Below, piece by piece: positions 1-8,933 of a stretch of DNA of 64,000 nucleotides; the first letter of the stretch is position 1; the number at the start of each line of letters is the position of its first letter. The notes below the pieces were generated by a model that saw nothing but the letters and a program-made list of their open reading frames with translations, did no database searches and was not told where the DNA came from. Location: the NCBI RefSeq assembly GCF_014763045.1, contig NZ_JACTAG010000002.1, positions 682,001 to 746,000 on the forward strand. Reading direction: 5' to 3'. The DNA is from Sulfitobacter aestuariivivens. Lineage in GTDB: Bacteria; Pseudomonadota; Alphaproteobacteria; Rhodobacterales; Rhodobacteraceae. The position numbers and the translations under genes are program-made.

Positions 1-660
1 CCGCTCGATTTCGCGGCAGTTGCCTTGATCTTTGCCTTCTGGGCCGTCATCGGCTGGCGGGTGGAGCATCCGGCAAAGGACCATTTGTCCGTCTCGCGGA
101 TCATGGCAGAATACCGCCGCGAATGGATGCGCCAGATGATCACCCGGGAACCGCGCATCTTTGACGCACAGACGGTGGCAACACTGCGACAGGGCACCTC
201 GTTTCTCGCGTCAACCTGCGTCATTGCTATCGGCGGGACACTTGCTCTGATCGGAAATGCCGAACGGGTGGCGGGCGTCGCCGAAGATCTGACACTGATG
301 ATGCACCCCGCAATCTTCTGGGAAATCAAGTTGCTGTTGGTTGTCTTTTTCCTGACCAACGCCTTCCTGAAATTCATCTGGTCGAACCGACTGTTTGGCT
401 ATTGTTCTGTGGTCATGGCCGCAGTCCCGAACGACCCTGCTGATCCACAAGCATCTGTCGTCGCTGAAAAAGCGGGTGAGCTGAACATCACAGCCGCCCG
501 CAGCTTCAATCGGGGTCTGCGGTCAATGTACTTCTCTTTGACCAGCCTGGCCTGGCTCGCCGGCGCAATCCCGCTCATTTTGGCGGCATTTGTGACCCTG
601 ATTGTGATCTGGCGTCGCGAATTTGCATCGCATTCTCGTGCGATCCTATTGGTCAAATAG
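1..660 (+). CDS. DUF599 family membrane protein, 5'-truncated
   Basis: The reading frame is open from base 1, and the first codons (PLDFAAVALIFAFW) already look like the first membrane helix of DUF599 proteins. The true start therefore lies to the left of the window, and the internal TTG at 25 is not needed. Hydrophobic segments follow near residues 1-17, 60-85, 100-120 and 180-205 of the visible part, with basic loops between them, which fits a small inner-membrane protein. The function of DUF599 is unknown. The following gene starts 45 bases downstream. The family call rests on reading the sequence only. Confidence 0.75.
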   Translation, partial: PLDFAAVALIFAFWAVIGWRVEHPAKDHLSVSRIMAEYRREWMRQMITREPRIFDAQTVATLRQGTSFLASTCVIAIGGTLALIGNAERVAGVAEDLTLMMHPAIFWEIKLLLVVFFLTNAFLKFIWSNRLFGYCSVVMAAVPNDPADPQASVVAEKAGELNITAARSFNRGLRSMYFSLTSLAWLAGAIPLILAAFVTLIVIWRREFASHSRAILLVK

Positions 661-704
661 GCGCAACTCCTATATAGTGTGCAATCGTATTAGGTAATGA
701 AACC

Positions 705-1058
705 ATGAAAAAACATGTATTTGCAGCTATTTTAGCATTCGCGGGCCCCGCCTTGGCGGACGCGCCGGTTATTGAAAACGTGGCAGTTAACAAGTCAGGG
801 GACATTTGGCGCTTCGATGTCACCTTGTCCCACAAGGATACCGGATGGGAAGATTACGCCGACGGTTGGCGCGTCCTCGACCCGGAGGGTCGCGAACTTG
901 GCGTCCGCAAACTGGCGCACCCCCACGTGGAAGAGCAACCTTTCACGCGTTCTCTCTCTGGCGTCAGAATTCCCCAGGATGTGACAGAGGTGGGCATTCA
1001 AGCCAGCGATTCACGTGGTGGCTGGTCTTCTCCGATCACGCGCATAAAGCTGCGATAG
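705..1058 (+). CDS. small exported protein of unknown function
   Basis: This 117-residue protein begins with a clear signal peptide: MKK, a hydrophobic core, then a likely cut after ALA near residue 19. The mature part has alternating hydrophobic residues and ends in a WSSPITRIKLR strand, suggesting a small beta-rich periplasmic domain. I do not recognise a family with known function. It stands alone, converging on rlmH. Confidence 0.6.
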   Translation: MKKHVFAAILAFAGPALADAPVIENVAVNKSGDIWRFDVTLSHKDTGWEDYADGWRVLDPEGRELGVRKLAHPHVEEQPFTRSLSGVRIPQDVTEVGIQASDSRGGWSSPITRIKLR

Positions 1059-1095
1059 CCACGGCGTTGGGCTAAATGGCAGAAGAACGCGTGCT

Positions 1096-1566
1096 TTACG
1101 CCCGGTGGTATGGACCCCCGGCAAGGATTGAGGCGGACCGATAAAGCTGTTCGGCCAGCATGACCCGCACCAGCATGTGTGGCCAGACCATCTTACCAAA
1201 TGACAAAGCGTGATCGGCCTTTGCGCGCAGGCTGGGGTCAATCCCATCCGCGCCGCCGATCAGCAGAGCCACATCACCGCGCCCGGTATCGCGCCAGGTG
1301 CCAAGGCGCATGGCAAAATCAGGTGACGTCTCAACTTTGCCGCGTTCATCCAACGCGCAGATCAGCGCGCCTTGCGGCACAGCCTTTTCCAGCAGCACCG
1401 CCTCGGCCGACATGCCTCCGCCCTTGCGATCTTCGACTTCGATGACGCGCGCGGGACCAAGGCCCAGCGCACGGCCCGTCCGGTCGAACCGGGTCAGATA
1501 GTCGTCAATGAGAGTTTTCTCCGGCCCGGCGCGCAGCCGTCCGACAGCAACAATATGAAGGCGCAT
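1096..1566 (-). CDS. rlmH: 23S rRNA (pseudouridine1915-N3)-methyltransferase RlmH
   Basis: RlmH is a SPOUT-family enzyme that methylates pseudouridine 1915 in helix 69 of 23S rRNA, in the cytoplasm on assembled ribosomes. The 156-residue length is normal for the family. The sequence shows the expected N-terminus ([11 protein letters not shown]), the central LDERGK segment, the S-adenosylmethionine-binding LLIGGADG loop, and the C-terminal [25 protein letters not shown] tail that forms the trefoil knot and ends in PYHR. It lies 18 bases downstream of rsfS, a pairing common in bacteria, so the two are probably cotranscribed. Confidence 0.97.
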   Translation of the reverse strand: MRLHIVAVGRLRAGPEKTLIDDYLTRFDRTGRALGLGPARVIEVEDRKGGGMSAEAVLLEKAVPQGALICALDERGKVETSPDFAMRLGTWRDTGRGDVALLIGGADGIDPSLRAKADHALSFGKMVWPHMLVRVMLAEQLYRSASILAGGPYHRA

Positions 1567-1584
1567 CGCCGTTCGCAGACGTGG

Positions 1585-1950
1585 TTAATGCGCAGCCGAG
1601 GCCGCGTCAGGGGAAAGCCACATCTTTTCCAGCTGATAGAACTCGCGCACTTCAGGGCGGAACACATGGACGATCACATCGCCCGTGTCGATCAGAACCC
1701 AATCGCCGATATCCTTGCCTTCAAGGCGCGGGGTACGCCCTGTTTCGTCCTTGACCCGCTGCACAAGCTTTTCGGCAATCGCGGCCACCTGACGGGTCGA
1801 ACGGCCCGAACAGATCACCATGTAATCGCCAATAGCCGTCTTGCCACGCAGATCGATCTCCACGATGTCTTCGGCCTTGTCGTCTTTCAGAGAGGAAAGG
1901 ATAAGAGCAAGCAGCGCTTCGCTGGTTGTCTCGGTTTGGGCGGTCGTCAT
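1585..1950 (-). CDS. rsfS: ribosomal silencing factor RsfS
   Basis: RsfS binds ribosomal protein L14 and blocks subunit joining when nutrients are short. The DUF143/Iojap fold is recognisable from ALLALILSSLKDDKAEDIVEIDLRGK, GDYMVICSGRSTRQVAAIAE and the DWVLIDTGDVIVHVFRPEVREFYQLEKMW block. I chose the ATG at 1950 (MTTAQTE) because no good Shine-Dalgarno serves the longer frame from 2025. The strong AGGAGG near 2010 instead precedes an 18-codon ORF that ends in an ATGA overlap with this start. rlmH follows directly. Confidence 0.93.
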   Translation of the reverse strand: MTTAQTETTSEALLALILSSLKDDKAEDIVEIDLRGKTAIGDYMVICSGRSTRQVAAIAEKLVQRVKDETGRTPRLEGKDIGDWVLIDTGDVIVHVFRPEVREFYQLEKMWLSPDAASAAH

Positions 1951-2003
1951 GACCGCACCGTGATCCGCAGCCTCAGCTGCGTGAACGTGAATTGACAGGA
2001 CAT
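1947..2003 (-). CDS. possible 18-codon upstream ORF coupled to rsfS
   Basis: An ATG at 2003 sits about 4 bases after AAAGGAGGA, the best ribosome-binding site in this stretch. It opens an 18-residue ORF (MSCQFTFTQL, then RLRITVRS) whose TGA overlaps the rsfS ATG as ATGA. The arrangement suggests translational coupling, with the short ORF delivering ribosomes to rsfS. An alternative is that rsfS starts at a non-ATG codon in its own frame after the same Shine-Dalgarno, such as CTG. The peptide itself shows no domain. Confidence 0.35.
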   Translation of the reverse strand: MSCQFTFTQLRLRITVRS

Positions 2004-2148
2004 TGTCCTCCTTTTCTGGCTGCACCTGAAAAATGTATAAAATCCGCCCCGGTGCCGGACACCTGCAATTTAAACACGCCTTTGCGACATTTCAATTAAT
2101 CCATGACGTGCGAAACAGCAGTTATCTGCCTTAGTGACCATTTTGCAG

Positions 2149-2880
2149 TCACCTCTTCGCACACGCCGCTGCGTAAAGCCTGCGCCAGCGCGCATCGATA
2201 TCCGCCAGCATCGCCGGATCATACTGATCTTCGCGCTTCCAGTAGCGCCCGTCCGGTGTGTCATATCCAAGCGCGGTCTCGGCCTGCCTCAGCGCATCGT
2301 AAGACGGCCTGTCTACCGCGACGCCCTGAACCCGGCCCAGATCAGCCACCGCCGCCTTGGGAAAAAGCAAAGCGGTCTGCGCTGCATCCGACAGGTTGAC
2401 GCACTGACATCCCTGCGCGGCGGCCATCATCGCCAGCCGCGCCGATTTTGCACCCAAATCCCGCAGTGTTACGTCCTCGCGCAGCGGATCGGCGGACCCG
2501 GTGCCATAAAAGTGCGTCTTGCCGGTGGCAGCATAGACCATATCGCACCCCAGGAATGCCAAAACCCGCGGCCGCAACGCATCCAGCGCCCAGTAGGCCG
2601 CCGTAAACGCCATCGTACCCCCCGCAAAAACAAACCCGCCATAGCGGTTCTGTGCGGGCACATAATCACCCGCCTTTACGACTGTCTGCCGCGCGCTGAT
2701 CTTGCCGGGCATGCGATCCCGGGCAAAATCCTCCGGATGGATCAGCACGTCCCAATCCGGCCGCACAGCCCAGGCGTTGTTGATGGCAACGATCTGGTCA
2801 AACGGTGCACGCGGCCAGTCACGGCAGGCCAGCACGCCCGGCGCGCTGCCAAGGATCAAAACGATGGGTTCAGATATCAT
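2149..2880 (-). CDS. conserved protein of unknown function, glycosyltransferase-like N-terminus
   Basis: The 243-residue protein starts with a Rossmann-like strand and turn (PIVLILGSAPGV). Later segments (QIVAINNAWAVRPDWDVLIHPEDF, and LAFLGCDMVYA around residue 125) resemble the DUF115/GT42-like group in which a nucleotide-sugar transferase fold presents an 'NN.W' and a 'GCDM' motif. No signal peptide or membrane segment is visible. It is a solitary gene between rsfS and the MscS gene. The enzymatic role is not established, and the family resemblance is weak. Confidence 0.6.
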   Translation of the reverse strand: MISEPIVLILGSAPGVLACRDWPRAPFDQIVAINNAWAVRPDWDVLIHPEDFARDRMPGKISARQTVVKAGDYVPAQNRYGGFVFAGGTMAFTAAYWALDALRPRVLAFLGCDMVYAATGKTHFYGTGSADPLREDVTLRDLGAKSARLAMMAAAQGCQCVNLSDAAQTALLFPKAAVADLGRVQGVAVDRPSYDALRQAETALGYDTPDGRYWKREDQYDPAMLADIDARWRRLYAAACAKR

Positions 2881-2948
2881 CGCCCAAACCTAGCGCACAC
2901 GATACACCTTACAATCAGACTTTCAGTGTCAGATGGTCGCGGGCAGGG

Positions 2949-4298
2949 TCAGTCCAACGCAGCCGGCGCCGCTTTTTTCAGCGCCAGCTTGCTGTCCTCC
3001 AGCATCAAAACCTCGCGCTGCGGGAACGGAATGGAAATATCGTTCTCTTTGAACGCGTCCCAAAGGGCAAGATAGACGTTCCCGCGGATATTGGTCAGCC
3101 CGCCGGTGGGGTCCTTGATCCAGAACCGCAGGATGTAATCCACACTGCTGTCACCAAACCCCACGATATGACACACGGGCGACTTGAAACTCAGCACCCG
3201 GTCCACGCTTTTGGCAGAATCGATGGCCAGTTGGCGCACCACACGCGGATCATCGCCATAGGCCGTCCCAAAGTAGATATCGAGCCGCACAAAATCATTG
3301 GTGTGCGACCAGTTGACCACCTGATTGGTGATCAGATCTTCGTTCGGGATCAGGTATTCCTTGCCATCGCGCGTAACTACCGAAGCGTAGCGGGCGCCAA
3401 GGGTCTGTATCCACCCGAATGTATCGCCCAGGCTGATCACATCGCCGGGCTTGATCGACTTGTCGATAAGGATGATTACGCCGGACACAAGGTTCGACAC
3501 GACTTTTTGCAGACCAAAACCAAGGCCCACACCAATCGCACCCGACAGAACAGCAAGACCGGTCAGGTCGATCCCGACGGCACGCACGCCCATGAAAAAG
3601 GCAAAACCATACAGAAAGATCTGGATGCCCTTGACCGCCAGCACCTGCATGGACGGGCTGATGTCTTCATTCTGGCGAATACGCGATGCGGTTGTCGTGC
3701 TAACCACGCGTGCCAGCGTGAAAAGCACGCCAATCGCAACAAGTGCGGTGATGAGATCAAGCAATGACAACCGGAATTCACCCAGCCCGATCGCCAGACC
3801 GTCCAGAAACCCAGCCACCTGATCGGCCACATTGACGAAGTAAAGCGTCGCATAAATCCACAGGGCCCATGTCACCATGCGGCGCAGGAACCGGTTCCGC
3901 ACCAGCTGCGCGGCAAACGCAATGCACACCCAGACCGCCGCCAGTGTCGCGGCAAGCCCGATGAAATAGGATCGTGACGGCCAGGTAAGGTTCTGCATCG
4001 CAATGTAGACGCCGCTTGCCATCAAGGCGAACCACATCAACCCCAACCGTCGTCTCAACTGCACGATCAGGCGCAACTGCCACTTTTTCCAGCCCTCACG
4101 GGACCGAACATAGTTCTGGATCAACCGCCCCGACACCCGATGCAATACCCAGGCGATCAGGATCAGCCCTATGATGATCAGCAGTTGGTTTTGCCGCCAA
4201 CCCGGCAACAGCATGCTTTGCACGAACGCGACAGAGCTGGTCCAAAGTCCCTCGAGTGAACTCAGGAAATCTGCAAAGGGGTCTGTTTCTTGATTCAA
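2949..4298 (-). CDS. MscS-family mechanosensitive channel
   Basis: This is a small-conductance mechanosensitive channel homologue of the inner membrane, about 450 residues. It has several N-terminal helices, the pore helix region GLAVLSGAIGVGLGFGLQKVVSNLVSGVIIL, and then the beta domain with KPGDVISLGDTFGWIQTLGARYASVVTRDGKEYLIPN, the standard MscS signature. No ATG lies near the start. A TTG at 4298 is preceded by GAAGG at good spacing, so I prefer it, and a GTG at 4349 would add 17 residues. The extra N-terminal helices make it longer than E. coli MscS. Confidence 0.9.
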   Translation of the reverse strand: MNQETDPFADFLSSLEGLWTSSVAFVQSMLLPGWRQNQLLIIIGLILIAWVLHRVSGRLIQNYVRSREGWKKWQLRLIVQLRRRLGLMWFALMASGVYIAMQNLTWPSRSYFIGLAATLAAVWVCIAFAAQLVRNRFLRRMVTWALWIYATLYFVNVADQVAGFLDGLAIGLGEFRLSLLDLITALVAIGVLFTLARVVSTTTASRIRQNEDISPSMQVLAVKGIQIFLYGFAFFMGVRAVGIDLTGLAVLSGAIGVGLGFGLQKVVSNLVSGVIILIDKSIKPGDVISLGDTFGWIQTLGARYASVVTRDGKEYLIPNEDLITNQVVNWSHTNDFVRLDIYFGTAYGDDPRVVRQLAIDSAKSVDRVLSFKSPVCHIVGFGDSSVDYILRFWIKDPTGGLTNIRGNVYLALWDAFKENDISIPFPQREVLMLEDSKLALKKAAPAALD

Positions 4299-4432
4299 CC
4301 GCGTGACCTTCAAAGGTTTTGACAAAGTTGAACACAGCCGCCCCGCCACGGCAAGCGGGTTGACCCAACCGGCGCTCGCCTTACACGCCGAATCCCTTGA
4401 TCGCGACCCGCTTTCGCGCTAGGGCTCTGACC

Positions 4433-4519
4433 ATGAAATACGTCTTCAATCAGACCGACCGCGCCCGCCTGCGCGAACGCTTTTACGGGGCCCGCCGCGC
4501 TGTGCGCGCCTGCCTGTAA
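4433..4519 (+). CDS. possible 28-codon arginine-rich small ORF upstream of leuC
   Basis: An ATG at 4433, about 8 bases after AGGG, opens a 28-residue ORF that begins MKYVFNQTDRARLRERFYGA and ends RRAVRACL before TAA. It lies 60 bases before the leuC start. It has six or more arginines and two phenylalanines but only two leucines, so it does not look like a classic leucine attenuator leader. It could be a real small basic protein, or chance in GC-rich DNA. Confidence 0.3.
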   Translation: MKYVFNQTDRARLRERFYGARRAVRACL

Positions 4520-4579
4520 TAGCACACCCTTTTTCTGACTGACCGATCTTATCCGAACACCGTAAAGGGAGTGGACCGA

Positions 4580-5983
4580 ATGTCCCCCAAAACACTCTAT
4601 GACAAAATCTGGGATGCCCACGTGGCCCACGAGGCCGACGATGGCACCTGCCTGCTTTATATCGACCGCCATCTGGTCCACGAAGTGACCAGCCCGCAGG
4701 CCTTTGAAGGGCTGCGCATGACGAACCGCAAGGTCCGCGCTCCGGATAAAACCATCGCCGTACCCGACCACAACGTGCCCACCACGCCGGGCCGCGAAGA
4801 CCCCAAGAACATGACCGAGGATTCAGCGATTCAGGTCGCGGCGCTCGACAAGAACGCCAAGGACTTTGGCATTCACTACTATCCCGTCTCTGACGTGCGA
4901 CAGGGCATCGTGCATATTGTCGGCCCCGAACAGGGCTGGACTCTGCCGGGCATGACCGTCGTTTGTGGCGACAGCCACACCGCCACCCACGGTGCGTTTG
5001 GCGCGTTGGCGCACGGTATCGGCACATCCGAAGTGGAACACGTGCTGGCCACGCAAACACTGATCCAGAAAAAATCCAAGAACATGAAGGTCGAGATCAC
5101 CGGCAAACTGCGCCCCGGCGTGACCGCCAAGGACATCACCTTGTCCGTCATCGGCGCCACCGGGACTGCCGGCGGCACCGGCTATGTTATCGAATATTGT
5201 GGCGAGGCCATTCGCGATCTGTCCATGGAAGGCCGAATGACCGTTTGCAACATGGCGATCGAAGGTGGCGCACGCGCGGGCATCATCGCACCCGATGAGA
5301 AAACCTATGAATACTGCAATGGCCGTCCCCACGCCCCCAAAGGCGCACAGTGGGAAGCAGCGCTGAATTGGTGGAAAACGCTTTATTCAGACGATGACGC
5401 CCAGTGGGACAAAGTGATCACCTTGAAAGGCGAAGACATCGCACCCGTGGTCACATGGGGCACCTCCCCCGAGGACGTGCTGCCGATCACGGCAAACGTC
5501 CCTGCCGCCGAGGATTTCAAGGGTGGCAAAGTGGGCGCGGCACAACGGTCGCTCGACTACATGGGCCTGACATCCGGCACGCCCCTCAAAGACGTAGAGA
5601 TCGACACAGTTTTTATCGGCTCGTGCACCAACGGCCGTATCGAAGACCTGCGCGCCGCAGCCGAGATCCTCAAGGGCAAGAAAGTCGCCGTGAAACGCGC
5701 CATGGTCGTGCCCGGCTCAGGCCTCGTGCGGGCACAGGCCGAAGAAGAGGGTCTTGCCGATATCTTCAAGGAAGCGGGCTTTGAATGGCGCCTTGCAGGG
5801 TGTTCCATGTGTCTGGCGATGAACCCCGATCAGTTGCAGCCCGAGGAACGCTGTGCCGCGACCTCGAACCGTAACTTCGAGGGCCGTCAGGGGCGTGGCG
5901 GGCGCACCCATCTGATGTCACCCGCAATGGCAGCAGCCGCAGCGATCACCGGCAAGCTGACGGATGTGCGGGACTTGATGTGA
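4580..5983 (+). CDS. leuC: 3-isopropylmalate dehydratase large subunit
   Basis: LeuC with LeuD interconverts 2- and 3-isopropylmalate in leucine synthesis, using a [4Fe-4S] cluster. The 467-residue protein shows the aconitase-type [31 protein letters not shown] block and the cluster cysteines in [12 protein letters not shown] and [11 protein letters not shown]. The ATG at 4580 follows AAAGGGAG at proper spacing, and the in-frame GTG at 4571 overlaps that Shine-Dalgarno and is rejected. leuD follows after 128 bases. Confidence 0.98.
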   Translation: MSPKTLYDKIWDAHVAHEADDGTCLLYIDRHLVHEVTSPQAFEGLRMTNRKVRAPDKTIAVPDHNVPTTPGREDPKNMTEDSAIQVAALDKNAKDFGIHYYPVSDVRQGIVHIVGPEQGWTLPGMTVVCGDSHTATHGAFGALAHGIGTSEVEHVLATQTLIQKKSKNMKVEITGKLRPGVTAKDITLSVIGATGTAGGTGYVIEYCGEAIRDLSMEGRMTVCNMAIEGGARAGIIAPDEKTYEYCNGRPHAPKGAQWEAALNWWKTLYSDDDAQWDKVITLKGEDIAPVVTWGTSPEDVLPITANVPAAEDFKGGKVGAAQRSLDYMGLTSGTPLKDVEIDTVFIGSCTNGRIEDLRAAAEILKGKKVAVKRAMVVPGSGLVRAQAEEEGLADIFKEAGFEWRLAGCSMCLAMNPDQLQPEERCAATSNRNFEGRQGRGGRTHLMSPAMAAAAAITGKLTDVRDLM

Positions 5984-6111
5984 CCAGGGCAAAAAGGGGG
6001 GCCAGCGCCCTCCTTAAACTCCGGTAAATCCGGCGTACGCACGCACCGACGTGATACCGACGTCATACCGACATGATACCGACAGCCTTTTTGAAGGCCA
6101 GGAGAGACCAA

Positions 6112-6717
6112 ATGGACAAGTTTACCACCCTCACCGGAATCGCGGCCCCGATGCCCCTGATCAACATCGACACCGACATGATCATCCCCAAGCAGTTCCT
6201 GAAAACGATCAAGCGCTCGGGCCTTGGCGTGAACCTCTTTGATGAGATGCGCTATGACGACGACGGCGCTGAAATCCCGAATTTCGTTTTGAACAAAGAG
6301 GCTTACCGCGAGGCGGAAATCCTTGTGGCGGGCGACAACTTCGGCTGCGGTTCCTCGCGCGAACACGCCCCGTGGGCCATCAAGGACTTCGGCATTCGCT
6401 GCGTCATCGCGCCTTCGTTTGCCGATATCTTCTACAACAACTGCTTCAAAAATGGCATCCTGCCCATCGCCCTGCCACAAGATCAGGTCGACGTGCTGAT
6501 GAAAGACGCCGAAAAAGGCGCCAACGCCCGCATGACCATCGACCTCGACACGCAGACGGTCACCACGTCAGACGGCGAGACCTTTTCGTTTGAGGTCGAC
6601 AGCTTCAAAAAGCACTGCCTGATGAACGGTCTGGACGATATTGGTCTGACTATGGAAAAGGCCGCGTCTATCGATAGTTTTGAAGTCCAGGCCGAACAAG
6701 CACGTCCCTGGGTCTGA
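6112..6717 (+). CDS. leuD: 3-isopropylmalate dehydratase small subunit
   Basis: This is the 201-residue swivel-domain partner of LeuC. Recognisable parts are [25 protein letters not shown], the substrate loop [19 protein letters not shown] and the segment [18 protein letters not shown]. The start at 6112 (MDKFTTLTG) is preceded by AGGAGAG at normal spacing, while the longer in-frame ATG at 6073 has no such site. It forms an operon with leuC. leuB is separated from it by two unrelated genes. Confidence 0.98.
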   Translation: MDKFTTLTGIAAPMPLINIDTDMIIPKQFLKTIKRSGLGVNLFDEMRYDDDGAEIPNFVLNKEAYREAEILVAGDNFGCGSSREHAPWAIKDFGIRCVIAPSFADIFYNNCFKNGILPIALPQDQVDVLMKDAEKGANARMTIDLDTQTVTTSDGETFSFEVDSFKKHCLMNGLDDIGLTMEKAASIDSFEVQAEQARPWV

Positions 6718-6767
6718 AACCCTATCAGCGGGATTTGGCTCAGCCGATTCCCGCCGACGACGGCACG

Positions 6768-6796
6768 CTTGTGGGCGAGTTTACTGCGCCCACAAG
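6768..6796 (+). terminator. hairpin after leuD, possible terminator
   Basis: A perfect 10-bp stem (CTTGTGGGCG with CGCCCACAAG) with a 9-base loop begins 50 bases after leuD. It is not followed by a run of T, so a Rho-independent role is uncertain. It is the only strong structure in the roughly 300 bases between leuD and the next gene, which otherwise show nothing I can name. Confidence 0.4.
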
Positions 6797-7035
6797 ATGT
6801 TGCGTTATGCCGCCTTCTTGCCATGAAGGTGATGCAAGAACGCCCCACTCACACCTACAAATAGCCGCTTCATTAACGTCTGGTTAACCAACAGCCTTGA
6901 GCAATATGACGAAAGAAGGCACAAATTGGGCAAGAATGAGGCAGTCCTCGGACCCCGGGGGCGACAAGCGGGAATACGCACGCGACACAGAATCGCGGCG
7001 GGCCAGTTTGGAAGGGCAGAAATTTGCTAGGACGA

Positions 7036-7866
7036 ATGACAGGCGCTGTGGCGCGCGGATTCCTTGTGGCGTTGCTTTTGGCAACCCCGGCGCTGATGCT
7101 GCCGGAAGTCGCGACGGATTCCAGTCAGATCACGATCCTGATCGCCATGCTGGCGGCCTTTCTGACAACTGTCGAATACAATTCAAACTTCCCAAGCATC
7201 GTGTCCTTCCGTGACGCAGCCCCCTTCAATCGCCTCCGTTTTGCTGCACTTCTGGTGATGGTCGTTGCGCTCAGCGCAATTATTCGCGAACAAACACATG
7301 CAGGGTTGATGACAGGCGGCGTGACCGCAATTGGAACGATCCTTGGCAACGCGCTGGACTTTCCCTATTCACCCATCCGGCTTTTGGTGCTGACGTTGCC
7401 GGCAGATGCTGACCCGATGGTGGTGCAAACAGTACGCATCGCCGCAGGATTGTGCTCTGTCGTCGCCATGATCGCCATCGGAAGTTTCATCATACTGGTG
7501 CGCAGGTTGCAGTGGCCGACAAGATATGGCGCCTTCAACGTTTGGGTTAATCTTCCGCTATTTGACCCAACAGCTGGCGGAGACGTTGTGGATAGGCTGA
7601 GACGGCAGTCGCGTTCCAGTGTCGTCATCGGTTTTCTGATCCCGTTCCTGATCCCAGCTGTGGCCAAATTGGCAAATGATCTGATAGACCCAATCACGCT
7701 GCACAATCCGCAGACGTTGATCTGGACGATATGCGCATGGGCCTTTTTGCCAACGACATTGATCATGCGCGGGCTTGCGATGGGCAAGGTGGCGGACCTG
7801 ATCGCGAACAAGCGTCGTCGTACCTACGCCGACGCCGAAGCGGCAAATGGATATCAAACCGCCTGA
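7036..7866 (+). CDS. multi-pass membrane protein of unknown function
   Basis: About 276 residues with some six hydrophobic segments (near 5-25, 33-50, 68-85, 125-155, 195-215 and 230-250) and a basic C-terminus (NKRRRTY). The ATG at 7036 is used, and a TTG at 7024 is the alternative. I do not recognise the family. The next gene begins within or exactly at its end, so the two are probably translated together, and the neighbour is a predicted exported EEP-fold enzyme. Confidence 0.6.
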   Translation: MTGAVARGFLVALLLATPALMLPEVATDSSQITILIAMLAAFLTTVEYNSNFPSIVSFRDAAPFNRLRFAALLVMVVALSAIIREQTHAGLMTGGVTAIGTILGNALDFPYSPIRLLVLTLPADADPMVVQTVRIAAGLCSVVAMIAIGSFIILVRRLQWPTRYGAFNVWVNLPLFDPTAGGDVVDRLRRQSRSSVVIGFLIPFLIPAVAKLANDLIDPITLHNPQTLIWTICAWAFLPTTLIMRGLAMGKVADLIANKRRRTYADAEAANGYQTA

Positions 7867-8852
7867 TCGCCGCGATTGTCGCAGTATTTTTCGCAATCCC
7901 CCTTTGGGCGGATACCTTGCGCGTCGCTACATTCAATACCGAACTGGCCCGGAAAGGCCCGGGCCTTTTGCTGCGGGACATTCTGAATGGGGATGACCCA
8001 CAGGTACGTGCTGTCATCAACACGATCGTGTCAGCCAGCCCCGATATCATCACGCTACAGGGCATAGACTACGACTTTGAAGGCCGCGCTTTGAATGCTC
8101 TTGCGGATGCATTGGGCAAGGCGGGTGCACCATACCCCCACAGGTTTGCCGCCCCACCGAACGCGGGTCGCATGACCGATCTCGATCTGGATCAAAACGG
8201 CAAAACGGGCGAAGCGCGCGATGCCCAGGGGTACGGTCGGTTCTTCGGGCAAGGTGCCATGGCTTTGTTGTCGCGCCATCCCATTTTGGCCGAAGATCTG
8301 CAGGATTTCACACCCCTTCTGTGGCGTGATCTGCCAAACAACCTTTACCCCATGAAAGAAGGTGCCCCATGGGGCGGCGCGCAGGCCCACGCGATCCAAC
8401 GCCTTTCATCGCACGGCCACTGGGTGGTTCCGATTGATCACGCCACTTTTGGGCCGCTTCACATTCTCACCTTCCATGCGACGCCGCCGGTATTCGATGG
8501 CCCAGAAGACCGCAACGGCCGGCGCAACCATGACGAGGCAGCCTTTTGGTCTCAGTTCATGGATGGTGCGTTTGGCACCGCCCCCGAAAGCCGATTTATC
8601 CTCATGGCTGACGCAAATGCGGATCCTGGCAGGGGTGAAAGCCGGTCGGGCGCAATCAATGGGCTCTTAGGGGATCCAAGGTTGCACGATCCTTTACCCG
8701 ATATACCAACTGTCGTGTGGGACGGTCCGGGCGAAATGCGGGTGGATTATGTGCTGCCCTCTGTCGATTGGCAGGTCACAGATGCGGCAGTCCTGCCAGC
8801 TGATCCGGTCGCCAGTCGGCACCGCCTGGTCTGGGTTGACCTGACACGCTGA
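7731..8852 (+). CDS. exported endonuclease/exonuclease/phosphatase-family protein
   Basis: The EEP fold is seen in LRVATFNTELARKGPG (first catalytic strand), FILMADANADPGRGESRSGAINGLLGDPRLHDP, and the end RVDYVLPS...SRHRLVWVD, where SRH replaces the usual SDH. A hydrophobic segment, RLIAAIVAVFFAIPLWA, looks like a signal peptide but begins about 45 codons into the ORF. No ATG, GTG or TTG lies between the ATG at 7731 and that segment, but a CTG at 7863 overlaps the upstream stop as CTGA. The true start is therefore either the ATG deep inside the upstream gene or the CTG. The substrate is unknown. Confidence 0.75.
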   Translation: MRMGLFANDIDHARACDGQGGGPDREQASSYLRRRRSGKWISNRLIAAIVAVFFAIPLWADTLRVATFNTELARKGPGLLLRDILNGDDPQVRAVINTIVSASPDIITLQGIDYDFEGRALNALADALGKAGAPYPHRFAAPPNAGRMTDLDLDQNGKTGEARDAQGYGRFFGQGAMALLSRHPILAEDLQDFTPLLWRDLPNNLYPMKEGAPWGGAQAHAIQRLSSHGHWVVPIDHATFGPLHILTFHATPPVFDGPEDRNGRRNHDEAAFWSQFMDGAFGTAPESRFILMADANADPGRGESRSGAINGLLGDPRLHDPLPDIPTVVWDGPGEMRVDYVLPSVDWQVTDAAVLPADPVASRHRLVWVDLTR

Positions 8853-8891
8853 CGCCTTGCGCAGACCCACCATCCTTGACCCTTCCGCGCG

Positions 8892-8920
8892 CCCGCGATA
8901 CCTCGCGCGGGACAGTTTTT
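8892..8920 (+). terminator. possible terminator just upstream of leuB
   Basis: A GC-rich stem (CCCGCG with CGCGGG, 8-base loop) is followed by ACAG and six T, then almost at once by the AGGAG site of leuB. It most simply ends transcription of the upstream EEP gene. Its position next to the leuB start would also allow attenuation, but no leader peptide is visible. Confidence 0.45.
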
Positions 8921-8933
8921 TCAGGAGCATCCA

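Noticed and set aside
2134..3075. 313-codon plus-strand ORF opposite the 243-residue protein and mscS end
   Set aside because: Composition is that of an antisense shadow (many R, H and P, no domain), while the minus-strand frames encode recognisable proteins.
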